A stretch of 64,000 bases of DNA from Oscillospiraceae bacterium (GCA_022508805.1 JAFLUM010000008.1:9238-73237); one strand, 5' to 3'. Shown: positions 38,534-47,861, counted from the first letter of the stretch. The notes: generated by a model from the sequence alone, not told the origin. Numbers and translations: made by a program.

Positions 38534-38633
38534 TGTAAATTCCCCCTTTATCATAATATCAAAAAAAGACGGATATTGCAATTCATATGTTTGTATGATA
38601 CAATTTATATAATCTTAAAAAGGGAGTTTTTAT

Positions 38634-40748
38634 ATGAAAAGGGAAATTAGGGTAAAAACTATTATGAAAAGATGTCTTGCGGTGTTTTTGGCATTGGTTA
38701 TGACATCGTCAGTGCTTTTGACCACTGTGTCGGCTGCAAGCTACGGCGAGAATGTTCTGCGCCGCATTTTCGGTCTTAACAATTATGAAGTAAAAACCGA
38801 CTGCGGCAATGACTGCGAGATCGTACCGACGATCATCATACCCGGCATCAGCCAGTCAAACGTTTGGCTTCTTGACGAAAACGGCGATTATGCTTTGGAT
38901 GCGAACGGTAATAAAATCAACTGTTTCCCGGGTGTATTTGATATTGAGTCACTGCTCTCAAGGCTTGCAGAACCCCTCGCACGCTCACTTGCCGCTCAGC
39001 GCGATGTGGGACTCTCCGACGCTGCGGCAGATGCCATTGAAGAGGTGTTTGCAGTAAACGCCACCGACAATAACGGTCAGCCTATGGGGAATATTGAGGT
39101 CGAAAAATACTACCACTCCATAGCGGAATGTACAGAAGAGGAAAAAGAATTTATTCTCCGCGTTACCCCCGTTTCGGATCTGTTTGAAAGAGCGGGCGAG
39201 GATCACGTTTATTTCTTCGCGTACAACTCTTTCGGCAACATTACGGACGAGGTCGATGAGCTCTATGAGTTCATTCAAATGGTAAAGGGCGAAACAGGTC
39301 ACGATAAGGTAAATCTTGTTCCCATAAGCATGGGTGCTACCCTTGCCAACGGACTTATTGACCGTTATGCTGAAATTCACAGGGATTTAAATAAAATCGC
39401 CTTTGTGGTCCCCGCGCTCAACGGCTCTACCATCGTAAGCGATATTTTGAAAAGAGAGCTTACCTTCCTCGATATGAATTATCTCTACAACGGCTTTTTA
39501 GAGGAGCTTATGAGCGAGAGCGATGCAAGACTTATTGAGCTTATCCTGCGTGTACTCCCCGACGAGGTAGTACAGGCGGTCGTCAACAAGGTGGTTGACA
39601 GAATTATTGATACTGCCGTCAAGAATTCCACAAGCATGTGGGCGCTTTGTCCTAAAGAGGACTACCCTGCACTTGCAAAGCAGTATCTGTCCTCAAGCGA
39701 GAAGAGAGAAATAAGACGTCAGACCGATCTCTATTACAGAGCACAGTGCAATTCTGTTGCAAATCTTTACAAGCTTCGCGACAAGGGCGTTCAGATATTT
39801 GATATAGTAGACTACGATTTACCTCTTTATAACGTGGGCAATTCCTGGAACACCGAAAACGGAGACGGAATTATTCCGTTACGCTCAACCTCTATGGGTG
39901 CTTTCAGCGCAAATGCAGGTGAAACGCTCCCCGCAGGATATAAACAGCAAAACACAAATTGCTCCGATCCCACACACAACCATATTTCCCCCGACAACGT
40001 GGTCGATGCTTCTGTGGGTGCCTTCCCCGACACGACCTTCTACTTTAAGGGTCAGAATCACGCCACAACAGGCTGGGACGATATTATAATGTCTCTGGCG
40101 ACCGATATAATTATGCTTGATACTATTGAGGACGTTTATTCAGACCCCAATTATCCGCAGTTCAATATAGGCAGAGAGACGGCTGAGCTTAGAAATGAGC
40201 TTCTTCCCATCGCAAGAGAGATCGACCCGTCAACACTCAGCACTGAGGATGCCGCAGAGCTTGCCGCCGCCATTGCCGCCGCAGATGATATGCTTTCAAG
40301 AACTATAGGCGTAGAGGGCGAAGCTGAGGCTGTTACTGCGAGACTTAGAAGCATTCTTGAAAAAATCGGCGTTGTGGAGCCTGTCAACGAGGGAATGCCC
40401 TCCGACATTGTGCGTGAAATCAGCCTTTGGTTCTTCAGAATCGCAGGCTCTAACGGATATACCGAGATTCCCGGTATAGTGTTTGGGGATATTTTAGACG
40501 CTCTCGGCGGTCTTTTAGGAAATCAGGGCGAAACACCATCTGAACCTGAAACCGAGCCGGAGCCCCCGTTCGAGACTGAGACTGAGCCTACTACCGATGA
40601 AATCAAAGAACCCGTTACAGATACGGATATACCGAGTACGGATACTAAAATTCCTGCAATCGTTATCATCGCTGTATCGGTAATAGCAGCTTCGGGATTG
40701 ACCGTAACGGCGGTTTATACAGTCAGAAGAAAAAGAGAAGAAGCGTAA
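38634..40748 (+). CDS. Membrane-anchored lipase-like hydrolase, paralogue of the dockerin hydrolase
   Basis: The 704-residue exported protein aligns by eye with the gene at 494-2152: shared DHVYF, GHDKV, ISMG/QSMG elbow and a late SPDNVVD segment. The nucleophile Ser232 sits in VPISMG, so the first Gly of G-x-S-x-G is replaced by Pro. A signal peptide spans 1-35. The C-terminus has an acidic Pro/Glu/Thr-rich linker (about 640-670), a transmembrane helix and the basic stop RRKREE, so the enzyme is tethered to the membrane rather than to a scaffold. AAGGGAG precedes the ATG. Confidence 0.82.
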   Translation: MKREIRVKTIMKRCLAVFLALVMTSSVLLTTVSAASYGENVLRRIFGLNNYEVKTDCGNDCEIVPTIIIPGISQSNVWLLDENGDYALDANGNKINCFPGVFDIESLLSRLAEPLARSLAAQRDVGLSDAAADAIEEVFAVNATDNNGQPMGNIEVEKYYHSIAECTEEEKEFILRVTPVSDLFERAGEDHVYFFAYNSFGNITDEVDELYEFIQMVKGETGHDKVNLVPISMGATLANGLIDRYAEIHRDLNKIAFVVPALNGSTIVSDILKRELTFLDMNYLYNGFLEELMSESDARLIELILRVLPDEVVQAVVNKVVDRIIDTAVKNSTSMWALCPKEDYPALAKQYLSSSEKREIRRQTDLYYRAQCNSVANLYKLRDKGVQIFDIVDYDLPLYNVGNSWNTENGDGIIPLRSTSMGAFSANAGETLPAGYKQQNTNCSDPTHNHISPDNVVDASVGAFPDTTFYFKGQNHATTGWDDIIMSLATDIIMLDTIEDVYSDPNYPQFNIGRETAELRNELLPIAREIDPSTLSTEDAAELAAAIAAADDMLSRTIGVEGEAEAVTARLRSILEKIGVVEPVNEGMPSDIVREISLWFFRIAGSNGYTEIPGIVFGDILDALGGLLGNQGETPSEPETEPEPPFETETEPTTDEIKEPVTDTDIPSTDTKIPAIVIIAVSVIAASGLTVTAVYTVRRKREEA

Positions 40749-40818
40749 ATTATTTATTTAAAACATCACGAAAGGAACGGCACGAACCGATAGGACGGCG
40801 TCCGTATGGCAAGAAATT

Positions 40819-41934
40819 ATGATGATAAAATTTTCTGCGCCCTGTCTTTTGGGACTTGAAGGATTAGCGGCTCAGGAATTGCGTGATATGGACGCCTTAA
40901 ATGTTGAGGCTAAAAACGGCAGAGTGGATTTTGAGGGCGACGAAAATATACTTGCACGTGCCAATATCTGCTCCCGTTACAGTGAGAGGATACTCATTCG
41001 CTTGGACGAATTCAGCGCCGTTACCTTTGAACAGCTTTTTCAGGGCGTAAAAAATCTTCCGTGGGAGGACTGGATAGGCAAAAACGATGCTTTTCCCGTC
41101 AAAGGCTATACGCTCAACTCAAAGCTTTTTTCAATAAGCGACTGTCAGGCGATAATAAAAAAGGCAGTCGTTGAAAGACTGCGGCAAAAATACGGCATAT
41201 CCTGGTTTGAGGAATCGGGCGCACTGCATCAAATACGGTTTTCAATAATGAAGGACACAGTTACCGTGTTCATTGATGCAAGCGGAGAAGGACTTCACAA
41301 AAGAGGCTACCGACCTGCCGCCAATACGGCTCCCATAAAAGAGACACTTGCCGCCGCAATGGCAGATCTTGCAAGAGTACGCCACTATCACACTTTGTAC
41401 GACGTGACCTGCGGATCGGGAACAATACTTATTGAGGGAGCTATGAAGGCTCTGAATATTGCTCCGGGACTCAGACGCTCGTTTATTTCCGAACGCTTTG
41501 AGAATATTCCGTCGTCAGTTTGGCGTGAGGAGAGAGAACGCGCTACGGATCAAGTCATCCGTGACAGCGAGTTTACGGCATACGGCTCGGATATTGACGT
41601 GCATTCCTTGGACATCGCAAGGGAAAATGCAAGGAGAGCCGGCGTGTTACAAAAAATTCACTTTTCAAAATGCGATTTAAAGGATTTTACACGGAAAAGT
41701 GAAAAGGGAACTGTCATCTGTAATCCGCCCTACGGGGAACGAATGCTGGATATTAGGGCGGCAGAGGAAATTTACCGCACAATGGGTAAAATTTTTACTC
41801 GCGACAGGGGCTGGGCTTATTATATTATCAGTCCCGACGAGGATTTTGAAAAATGCTTCGGCCGAATAGCCGATAAGCGGCGTAAGCTATACAACGGTAT
41901 GATTAAATGCCAACTGTATATGTACTATAAATAA
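40819..41934 (+). CDS. THUMP-domain RNA (guanine-N2)-methyltransferase, RlmL/YpsC-like
   Basis: The 371-residue enzyme probably methylates 23S rRNA guanine at N2. An N-terminal ferredoxin-like/THUMP region (about 1-160) leads to a Rossmann SAM domain with DVTCGSGTILIEGA and the catalytic NPPYGERM motif. The start resembles the family pattern (APCLLGLEGLAAQEL). The ribosome site is weak; ATG 40822 is equally possible. The next gene begins within 15 bp, so they are co-transcribed. Confidence 0.85.
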   Translation: MMIKFSAPCLLGLEGLAAQELRDMDALNVEAKNGRVDFEGDENILARANICSRYSERILIRLDEFSAVTFEQLFQGVKNLPWEDWIGKNDAFPVKGYTLNSKLFSISDCQAIIKKAVVERLRQKYGISWFEESGALHQIRFSIMKDTVTVFIDASGEGLHKRGYRPAANTAPIKETLAAAMADLARVRHYHTLYDVTCGSGTILIEGAMKALNIAPGLRRSFISERFENIPSSVWREERERATDQVIRDSEFTAYGSDIDVHSLDIARENARRAGVLQKIHFSKCDLKDFTRKSEKGTVICNPPYGERMLDIRAAEEIYRTMGKIFTRDRGWAYYIISPDEDFEKCFGRIADKRRKLYNGMIKCQLYMYYK

Positions 41935-41947
41935 AGGGATGATCAAA

Positions 41948-42862
41948 GTGAAGCATATTTTTATCGTCAATCCCGTATCTGGCAAGGGCAAAGCGGCAAA
42001 AGCGTATATCCCTGTGATCGAGGATTATATCAAATCAAGCGGCATCGACGGTGAGGTCTATGTGACAAAATCCAGCCGTGACGGTATGCGTTACGTGGAA
42101 GAAATCGCAAAAAAGGGTGAACACGTTCGCTTTTATGCCTGCGGCGGCGACGGAACTCTTTATGAGGTAGTAAACGGTTGCCGTAAATACGATAACTGTG
42201 AGGTCGCGGCGATCCCGCTGGGCTCGGGTAACGATTTTGTCAGAATTTTCGGCAAAAATACCAATCTTGACGATCAGGTCAACGGAGTGCCGATGAAAAT
42301 GGATCTGATCGTTACCGACGGACAAGTTGCTATAAATCAGTGCTCAATGGGCGTTGACGCCGAGGTCTGCGCAAAACAGGCGGATTTCAAAAAGCTTCCG
42401 CTCGTAGGCGGTGAAATGGCTTATGATCTTGCGCTTGTTTACTGCCTGTTCGGCAAGCTGAAAAGCGAATTCAGAATAACTATTGACGACAAAGAGGTTC
42501 ACGAGGGCACATATCTTTTCTGCTATATCGGCAATTCACGCTGGTACGGCGGCGGATACAAGGCAGGTCCCCTTGCAATGCCGAACGACGGACTGCTTGA
42601 TTTTGTAATGGTCAAGCTTGACAGAGGCAGATTAAAGCTTTTACCGCTTATTAAAAAGTATAAAAACGGTGAGCACCTTGATTGGGATATAACCACCTTC
42701 CGCAGAGGCAAAAAAATCACCGTGGAAAGCAAAAAGACGGCTGCCGTGAACGTGGACGGCGAATGTGAATACGTCACAGAAAAAACCTTTGAGATAATTG
42801 AAAAAGGCATCACCTTCGTAGTACCGCGTGGCTCAGAATTTTTAGATATGAAAACGGATTAA
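41948..42862 (+). CDS. Diacylglycerol/lipid kinase family protein (DagK/YegS-like), first copy
   Basis: The 304-residue protein should phosphorylate a lipid such as diacylglycerol or undecaprenol. NAD-kinase-fold motifs are visible: IFIVNPVSGKGKA, the nucleotide-binding CGGDGTLYEVVNG and IPLGSGNDF. GTG at 41948 is preferred because AAAGGG is 9 bases upstream; the ATG at 41939 abuts that site. A second family member lies at 45906-46850. Confidence 0.83.
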   Translation: MKHIFIVNPVSGKGKAAKAYIPVIEDYIKSSGIDGEVYVTKSSRDGMRYVEEIAKKGEHVRFYACGGDGTLYEVVNGCRKYDNCEVAAIPLGSGNDFVRIFGKNTNLDDQVNGVPMKMDLIVTDGQVAINQCSMGVDAEVCAKQADFKKLPLVGGEMAYDLALVYCLFGKLKSEFRITIDDKEVHEGTYLFCYIGNSRWYGGGYKAGPLAMPNDGLLDFVMVKLDRGRLKLLPLIKKYKNGEHLDWDITTFRRGKKITVESKKTAAVNVDGECEYVTEKTFEIIEKGITFVVPRGSEFLDMKTD

Positions 42863-42892
42863 ACGCAAAAAAACAAGTTAATGTGTTAAACC

Positions 42893-42933
42893 ACTCCCTC
42901 AGTCGGATACGCCGACTGAGGGAGTAAAAATTT
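42893..42933 (+). terminator. Strong terminator after the first lipid kinase
   Basis: ACTCCCTCAGTCGG pairs perfectly with CCGACTGAGGGAGT around a five-base loop, followed by AAAAATTTT. Confidence 0.85.
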
Positions 42934-43037
42934 TCCCATTCGGTTGATAATTCCACCTCAAAACCCTCAATGCAACAAATCGTTGCGTGACCTTTTACGG
43001 TATTTGTGCTTAAATTATAATTGGGAAGTGATAGGTT

Positions 43038-43553
43038 ATGAAAAAATATTTAAAATACTTGGGCTACGGATTTTTAACATTGATTTCGTATTATTTTATT
43101 AACTTGCTTATGGCGATAAGTACACTTGGATTCTATACTTCATTTCATGATGAAATATACGGAACATTCGGAACACCGAGAAATCCGAATATAGCAATTA
43201 CGCTTTTTGTTATAATATGTATCTTATTTATTTTAATTTTATTGGGATTTTTCTTTTTCGGAAGAGCACTCAATTTCCGTAATGAAAAAATGCTGTTTGC
43301 CTTTATATTATTTATTATCCCAAACCTTGCACTTCAAATTTTAATATATAATTCTTATTCCATTGAATTGATGTGTTTACTTAACTGGTTTTTTGCGCCG
43401 CTTGCAGATGTATTTTTCTACGACATTGAAACCAATTATGATTTATATTATTCATATTTTTGGAACTCCGTTTTAACATATCTTCCGTTTATATCAGCGT
43501 TTATCGGCGGATTAACAAAAAGAAAAAAAGAATTTTCCCGACTCGGCAGATAA
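43038..43553 (+). CDS. AT-rich membrane protein of unknown function
   Basis: The 171-residue protein has four hydrophobic helices (about 10-30, 52-76, 84-104 and 140-160), with a KRKKEF basic tail. I do not recognise the family. Its base composition is much more AT-rich than the flanking genes, suggesting a recently gained or weakly conserved gene. A GGGAAG site precedes the ATG. Confidence 0.6.
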   Translation: MKKYLKYLGYGFLTLISYYFINLLMAISTLGFYTSFHDEIYGTFGTPRNPNIAITLFVIICILFILILLGFFFFGRALNFRNEKMLFAFILFIIPNLALQILIYNSYSIELMCLLNWFFAPLADVFFYDIETNYDLYYSYFWNSVLTYLPFISAFIGGLTKRKKEFSRLGR

Positions 43554-43631
43554 TAACAGCTATTATGCGTTTTACAGAAAACGGTAAATTCGATTTCTTT
43601 CGCAATTCTTTCGCAATTTTCAGATTACTCC

Positions 43632-43660
43632 TTGACAAAAAAGAAAAAGACCTGTATAAT
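43632..43660 (+). promoter_or_regulatory. Near-consensus promoter of tRNA-Thr
   Basis: TTGACA, a 17-bp spacer and TATAAT match the sigma-A consensus exactly, 28 bp upstream of the tRNA. It is the best promoter in the window. Confidence 0.9.
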
Positions 43661-43688
43661 TGTGTTCGCACTAAAAAAGAACACATTT

Positions 43689-43764
<76 letters not shown>

Positions 43765-43768
43765 CAAA

Positions 43769-43818
43769 AAAACCGTTGAAAGATCTTGATTTTACGTGGC
43801 TTTCAGCGGTTTTTCTTT
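43769..43818 (+). terminator. Terminator of tRNA-Thr
   Basis: AAAACCGTTGAAAG pairs with CTTTCAGCGGTTTTT (one mismatch) followed by T-rich sequence. Downstream, 43819-44050 is AT-rich and holds nothing else I can support. Confidence 0.75.
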
Positions 43819-44050
43819 ATATTTTTCAAAGTCCCTTTTTCATTCAAAAACACTTGAAAATACCGTCAAACATTTTCGGTTGCAAACACTTTTATGCAAA
43901 AATCATAATATTGCCATATGGCGATTCAACGGAAAAAAATATAATTATCTACAGCAATCAACTAAAAAAGCCGCCCTTCGTATGAGATTAAAATGAAGCG
44001 ATAAACGTTTGTTTTTTAAATTATTTTGTTACATTAGAGGACTTTGAAAC

Positions 44051-44089
44051 GATATAAATCTATGAGATAGGATTCTCATAATTTATATC
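44051..44089 (+). promoter_or_regulatory. Long leader hairpin upstream of the 54-residue ORF
   Basis: GATATAAAT-C-TATGAGA pairs with TCTCATA-ATTTATATC: a 16-bp stem with a single bulged C and a six-base loop TAGGAT. It ends two bases before the ribosome site AAAGGA of the following ORF. No T-run follows, so it is not a terminator; it could be an operator palindrome or an RNA control element. Confidence 0.55.
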
Positions 44090-44108
44090 AGAAAGGATAT
44101 GTGACAAA

Positions 44109-44273
44109 ATGAAAAATTCAGACAAAGACATTCCTATTTATCTGCGTGATCTATCTCGTGATGAAATAGCGTTGATCGTTCAGTTCAGAATGTGCAGTTT
44201 AGAGCAGAAAAAGGAGATCTCTAAACACTTAAAGGAATGCGTTAAAGAAACAAATAAGCAAAATAAAAGTTAA
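44109..44273 (+). CDS. Small 54-residue protein of unknown function
   Basis: The ORF is too short for routine calling but has an AAAGGA site 10 bases before the ATG and a plausible amphipathic helix: MKNSDKDIPIYLRDLSRDEI, then a Leu/Ile-rich stretch and a Lys-rich tail ending NKQNKS. It is mostly charged, with no signal or membrane segment. It lies between the leader hairpin and the terminator at 44403, near tRNA-Thr. I do not recognise a family. Confidence 0.5.
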   Translation: MKNSDKDIPIYLRDLSRDEIALIVQFRMCSLEQKKEISKHLKECVKETNKQNKS

Positions 44274-44402
44274 ATCCGCTCCTCCGACTGCTCCCCGGAA
44301 AAGCGGAATGCAAAGAAGTGTGTTATATCCACCTACGCAAAATCGGTATATCACACTCCCCTTTGAAAAAACAATGAGTATTTTTATACCCAAAAAGGAC
44401 AT

Positions 44403-44450
44403 AAACGGCAATTTGTGGGCGAAATCGCTTTACAAATTGCCGTTTTTATT
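44403..44450 (+). terminator. Terminator upstream of glyS
   Basis: AAACGGCAATTTGT pairs with ACAAATTGCCGTTTTT around a loop of about 15 bases, with a T-run. The stretch 44274-44402 also holds an imperfect hairpin (GTGTGTTATATCC near 44319 against GGTATATCACAC near 44345). No T-box leader is visible for glyS. Confidence 0.8.
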
Positions 44451-44511
44451 ATACAATAGATTAAATATATAATAGAGAAATTTATATTTTTTTAGAAATG
44501 AGCGATAGTTT

Positions 44512-45891
44512 ATGAACAATACTGAAAAAACTATGGAAAAAATAGTCGCTCTCTGTAAGGGCAGAGGCTTCATCTTCCCGGGCAGCGACATTTACGGAGG
44601 ACTTGCCAACACGTGGGATTACGGTCCCCTTGGAGCAAGACTCAAAAATAACGTAAAGGATACTTGGAGAAAGAGATTTATCCAAGAGAGAAAAAACAGC
44701 TACGAGGTAGATGCGGATATTCTTATGCATCCACGTGTTTGGGAGGCAAGCGGTCACGTTGCGTCATTCTCAGACCCGCTTCTTGACTGTAAGGAATGCA
44801 AAATGCGTCACAGAGCAGACAATCTTATTGACTCCTTTGACCCCGATGCCCACGCAGACGGTATGACTAAAGAGGAAATGTTCCAGTATATTAAGGATCA
44901 CAGTATCCCCTGCCCCAACTGCGGTAAACATAATTTTACCGACATAAGGGAATTCAACCTTATGTTCCAGACCTTCAGGGGCGTTACGAATAACAGCAAA
45001 AGCGTTATCTATCTGCGCCCCGAGAACGCGCAGGGTGAGTATGTGAACTATCTTAATGTTCAGCGTACAATGCGTGCAAAGCTGCCGTTCAGCATCGGTC
45101 AGATCGGCAAGGCCTTCAGAAATGAGATCACTCCCGGTAACTTTACCTTCAGAACCATCGAATTTGAGCAAATGGAGTTCCAGACCTTCTGTAAAGAGGG
45201 AACAGACTCAGAGCTTTACGACTATTTCAAGGAATACGGTATGAAATATTACCGCGATCTCGGAATCCCCGAGGAGCATCTTCGTTTCCACGACCACGAA
45301 AAGCTGGCTCACTATGCAAAGGCTGCCTGCGATATTGAATTCCTGTTCCCCTTCGGCTGGGGTGAGATAAACGGCACACACAACAGAACCAACTTTGACT
45401 TGACAAGGCATCAGGAATACAGCGGTCAGAAGATGGACTATCTTGACCCCGAAACGAACGAACGCTTTATCCCGTTCATAATCGAATCAACCTACGGTCT
45501 TGACAGAACCGTGCTGGCACTTCTTTGCGAGGCGTATGACGAAGAGGTAATTGATGCCGAGAAGAACGACACAAGAGTAGTGCTTCATCTTTCTCCTGCC
45601 ATCGCTCCCTATAAAGCGGCAGTTCTTCCACTTTCCAAGAAGCTTTCGGATAAGGCTTTGGAAGTTTATTCAAAGCTCAGCAGCCAGTTCATGACCGATT
45701 TCGACGAAACAGGCTCTATCGGTAAAAGATATCGCCGTCAGGATGAGATCGGAACGCCTTTCTGCATAACATACGATTTTGACAGTGAGGAGGACGGCTG
45801 TGTTACCGTCCGCGACCGTGATTCAATGGAACAGGTAAGACTTCCCATCGATGAGCTTGCAGACTATATCGGTGGAAAAATAAAATTCTGA
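44512..45891 (+). CDS. glyS: Glycyl-tRNA synthetase (alpha2 type, class II)
   Basis: It charges tRNA-Gly. The 459-residue single-chain form (GlyQS type) is typical of many Firmicutes-related and archaeal enzymes rather than the alpha2-beta2 type. Visible signatures are GFIFPGSDIYGGLANTWDYGP at the N-terminus, class II motif 2 (IGKAFRNEITP), GEINGTHNRTNFDL, and motif 3 (IIESTYGLDRTV). The insertion has two Cys pairs (CKECK, CPNCG) likely to bind zinc. Confidence 0.95.
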   Translation: MNNTEKTMEKIVALCKGRGFIFPGSDIYGGLANTWDYGPLGARLKNNVKDTWRKRFIQERKNSYEVDADILMHPRVWEASGHVASFSDPLLDCKECKMRHRADNLIDSFDPDAHADGMTKEEMFQYIKDHSIPCPNCGKHNFTDIREFNLMFQTFRGVTNNSKSVIYLRPENAQGEYVNYLNVQRTMRAKLPFSIGQIGKAFRNEITPGNFTFRTIEFEQMEFQTFCKEGTDSELYDYFKEYGMKYYRDLGIPEEHLRFHDHEKLAHYAKAACDIEFLFPFGWGEINGTHNRTNFDLTRHQEYSGQKMDYLDPETNERFIPFIIESTYGLDRTVLALLCEAYDEEVIDAEKNDTRVVLHLSPAIAPYKAAVLPLSKKLSDKALEVYSKLSSQFMTDFDETGSIGKRYRRQDEIGTPFCITYDFDSEEDGCVTVRDRDSMEQVRLPIDELADYIGGKIKF

Positions 45892-45905
45892 ACAAGGAGC
45901 CGATT

Positions 45906-46850
45906 ATGATGAAAAAGCTCTTACTTATTATCAATCCCACGGCAGGCAAACGTCTTGCTGCGGATTACACTCTGCGAATAATAAATAAATTTGACGCTGC
46001 CGGATACTATGTTACAACTTGCTGCACGCAGATAAACAAAAATGCCTGCGATATCGTTATTAATCGCGGTGCCGATTTTGACCTTATCGTCTGCTGCGGC
46101 GGTGACGGAACACTTAAGGAGACTATCTGCGGCGTAAGGGCGTTGGGCCGTGATATTAAAATAGGCTATATTCCCCTTGGAACAACAAATGATTTTGCCC
46201 ATTCGCTGAATATTCCCACCGATGCACTGAAGGCAGCTAATGCTGTTATCAGCGGAAAGGAAATGCAGTGCGATATCGGCGATTTCAACGGTACAGAGCA
46301 ATTCATATATGTCTCCTGCTTCGGCAATTTCTGCGACGTTTCGTACAAAGCGCCGCAAAAGCTTAAAAACCGCATAGGCAGACAGGCATATTATCTTGAA
46401 ACGGCAAAAGAGCTTTTCAAAATCAAGGGTTATCACGCAAAAGTCGAATGTGACGACGGCGAAGTAATAGAGGGCGACTTCTTCTACGGCGGAGTGTCGA
46501 ATTCTTATTCAATTGCAGGCTTTGCCGTGCTCCAAAACGCGGGAGTAAGTTTTAACGACGGCTATCACGAGCTTGCCCTTATCAAAATGCCGAAAAATCC
46601 TGCTCAGCTTGCATCAATACTGAATGCGATGATGAAAAAAGAGGTTCTTGATAACGATTATATAGTCATAAAACGCGGTAAAAGTTTTAAGTTCTATTTT
46701 GACGAGCCTGTTGACTGGACGCTGGACGGCGAATTCGGCGGCAGTCACGACTATGCCGAGATTGGAAACTGTGAAAAAGCCGTTACATTTTTTGTCAGCA
46801 ATAACGATTATGTGTCCGACGAGGACGTCAATTTCAGCTTTGACGAATAA
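45906..46850 (+). CDS. Diacylglycerol/lipid kinase family protein (DagK/YegS-like), second copy
   Basis: The 314-residue protein shares the architecture of the gene at 41948: LLLIINPTAGKRLA, CCGGDGTLKETICG and IPLGTTNDFA. AAGGAG precedes the ATG 6 bases upstream, 14 bp after glyS, so it is read with glyS. The two kinases differ in sequence enough to have separate substrates. Lipid identity is not determinable here. Confidence 0.83.
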   Translation: MMKKLLLIINPTAGKRLAADYTLRIINKFDAAGYYVTTCCTQINKNACDIVINRGADFDLIVCCGGDGTLKETICGVRALGRDIKIGYIPLGTTNDFAHSLNIPTDALKAANAVISGKEMQCDIGDFNGTEQFIYVSCFGNFCDVSYKAPQKLKNRIGRQAYYLETAKELFKIKGYHAKVECDDGEVIEGDFFYGGVSNSYSIAGFAVLQNAGVSFNDGYHELALIKMPKNPAQLASILNAMMKKEVLDNDYIVIKRGKSFKFYFDEPVDWTLDGEFGGSHDYAEIGNCEKAVTFFVSNNDYVSDEDVNFSFDE

Positions 46851-46880
46851 TATTAAATAAATTTAAATACAATCACGCTA

Positions 46881-46991
46881 ATGAAATAAATCCCTCACGG
46901 GATTTGTGAAATATTCTGCGGATATGAAATACGCTGCGGCGTATGAGGATTTATTTTATTTCATATTCGGGTATACCTCGAATATTTCACA
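46881..46991. repeat. Nested palindrome array
   Basis: Several inverted repeats interlock: TGAAATAAATCC (46882-46893) with GGATTTATTTTATTTCA (46947-46963, one slipped unit); TGTGAAATATTC (46905-46916) with GAATATTTCACA (46980-46991, perfect); ATATGAAATA with TATTTCATAT; plus local hairpins AAATCCC/GGGATTT, ATACGC/GCGTAT and ATTCG/CGAAT. Recurrent ATTTCAT/ATGAAAT units suggest short palindromic elements that have accumulated. No coding potential. Confidence 0.65.
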
Positions 46992-47045
46992 ATGTTCTCC
47001 GAAACACACAAAATTTTTGATTTTAATTGTGTTTCGTGGGATTAT
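46989..47045. repeat. Dispersed palindromic repeat, copy 2
   Basis: It begins ACAATGTTCTCCGAAACACA like the unit at 417-471 and keeps the inverted arms CGAAACACA/TGTGTTTCG, differing by a 2-base insertion and a few substitutions. It directly abuts the nested palindrome array. Confidence 0.65.
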
Positions 47046-47085
47046 AATTTCATATTTTGTGTTAGCAAAATATTTCATTTAACAG

Positions 47086-47128
47086 AAAAACACCACAGGC
47101 TCACAGTTTGAGTCTATGGCGTTTTTCT
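47086..47128 (+). terminator. Terminator after the second lipid kinase region
   Basis: AAAACACC...AGGCTC pairs imperfectly with GAGTCT...GGCGTTTTT around CACAGTTT, followed by TTTTT. The remaining part to 47274 carries no ORF or clear promoter; one must drive porG. Confidence 0.55.
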
Positions 47129-47274
47129 TACAAGCAAAAAGATAAACAGTTCTTTCTCTGTCGGTCTATGGCAAATTTCGCTTAAAAACAGCAGATATTC
47201 GGCAGAGAGGCGTTTTTTGTTTAGCTGTGTGAACTTTCACGACTTGCTAAGAAGAAGTAAAAGGAGTAACTACT

Positions 47275-47847
47275 ATGAAAAACTGTGTTGAGATCCGCTG
47301 GCACGGCAGAGGCGGTCAAGGTGCTAAAACGGCAGCCTTGCTTCTTGCGGACGTTGCTTTTAAAACGGGCATGTATGTTCAGGGTTTTCCGGAATACGGT
47401 CCCGAGCGTATGGGAGCACCCATTACCGCGTATAACCGAATAAGCCCTCATGAGATACGTGTTCATTCAAATATATATGAGCCTGATTTCGTAGTAGTTG
47501 TTGACGAAAGTTTACTTGATGCTATCGATGTTACCGAGGGCTTAAACCCTGACGGTGCCATTCTTATTAACACCACAAAAACAAAAGAGGAAATCGAAAA
47601 GTGTTTAAACGGTTACACGGGCAAGGTTTATACAATTGATGCCCGCAAAGTGTCCGTAGCCTGCCTCGGTAAGTATTTCCCGAATACTCCAATGCTGGCA
47701 GGAATAGTTAAGGTTTCAGAGGTTATGGATTGGGATAGCTTCTTAAGCGAAATGGAAGCCTCTTTTAAGCACAAGTTTTCATCTAAACCCGAGGTTATCG
47801 AAGGCAATATGAATGCTCTTAAAATGGCGTACAGTGAAGTTAAATAG
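47275..47847 (+). CDS. porG: 2-oxoacid:ferredoxin oxidoreductase gamma subunit
   Basis: First gene of a porGDAB operon. The 190-residue gamma subunit has the family pattern WHGRGGQGAKTAALLLADVA and GFPEYGPERMGAP, which contacts coenzyme A and the other subunits. A strong AAAGGAG precedes the ATG. The four-gene arrangement equals the pyruvate or 2-oxoisovalerate oxidoreductases of anaerobes; sequence alone does not separate these substrates. Confidence 0.9.
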   Translation: MKNCVEIRWHGRGGQGAKTAALLLADVAFKTGMYVQGFPEYGPERMGAPITAYNRISPHEIRVHSNIYEPDFVVVVDESLLDAIDVTEGLNPDGAILINTTKTKEEIEKCLNGYTGKVYTIDARKVSVACLGKYFPNTPMLAGIVKVSEVMDWDSFLSEMEASFKHKFSSKPEVIEGNMNALKMAYSEVK

Positions 47848-47861
47848 TTAGGAGATTACAT

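Noticed and set aside
40806-40859. Upstream ATG giving MARNYDDKIF before the methyltransferase
   Set aside because: It is in a different frame and stops after 17 codons; the in-frame family pattern begins at 40819.
44274-44511. T-box leader for glyS
   Set aside because: I looked for the conserved antiterminator bulge (AGGGTGG...ACCGCG) and found none; only a simple terminator of the upstream unit.
47131-47274. Promoter of porGDAB
   Set aside because: No hexamer pair with good spacing stands out; a promoter must exist but I cannot place it.
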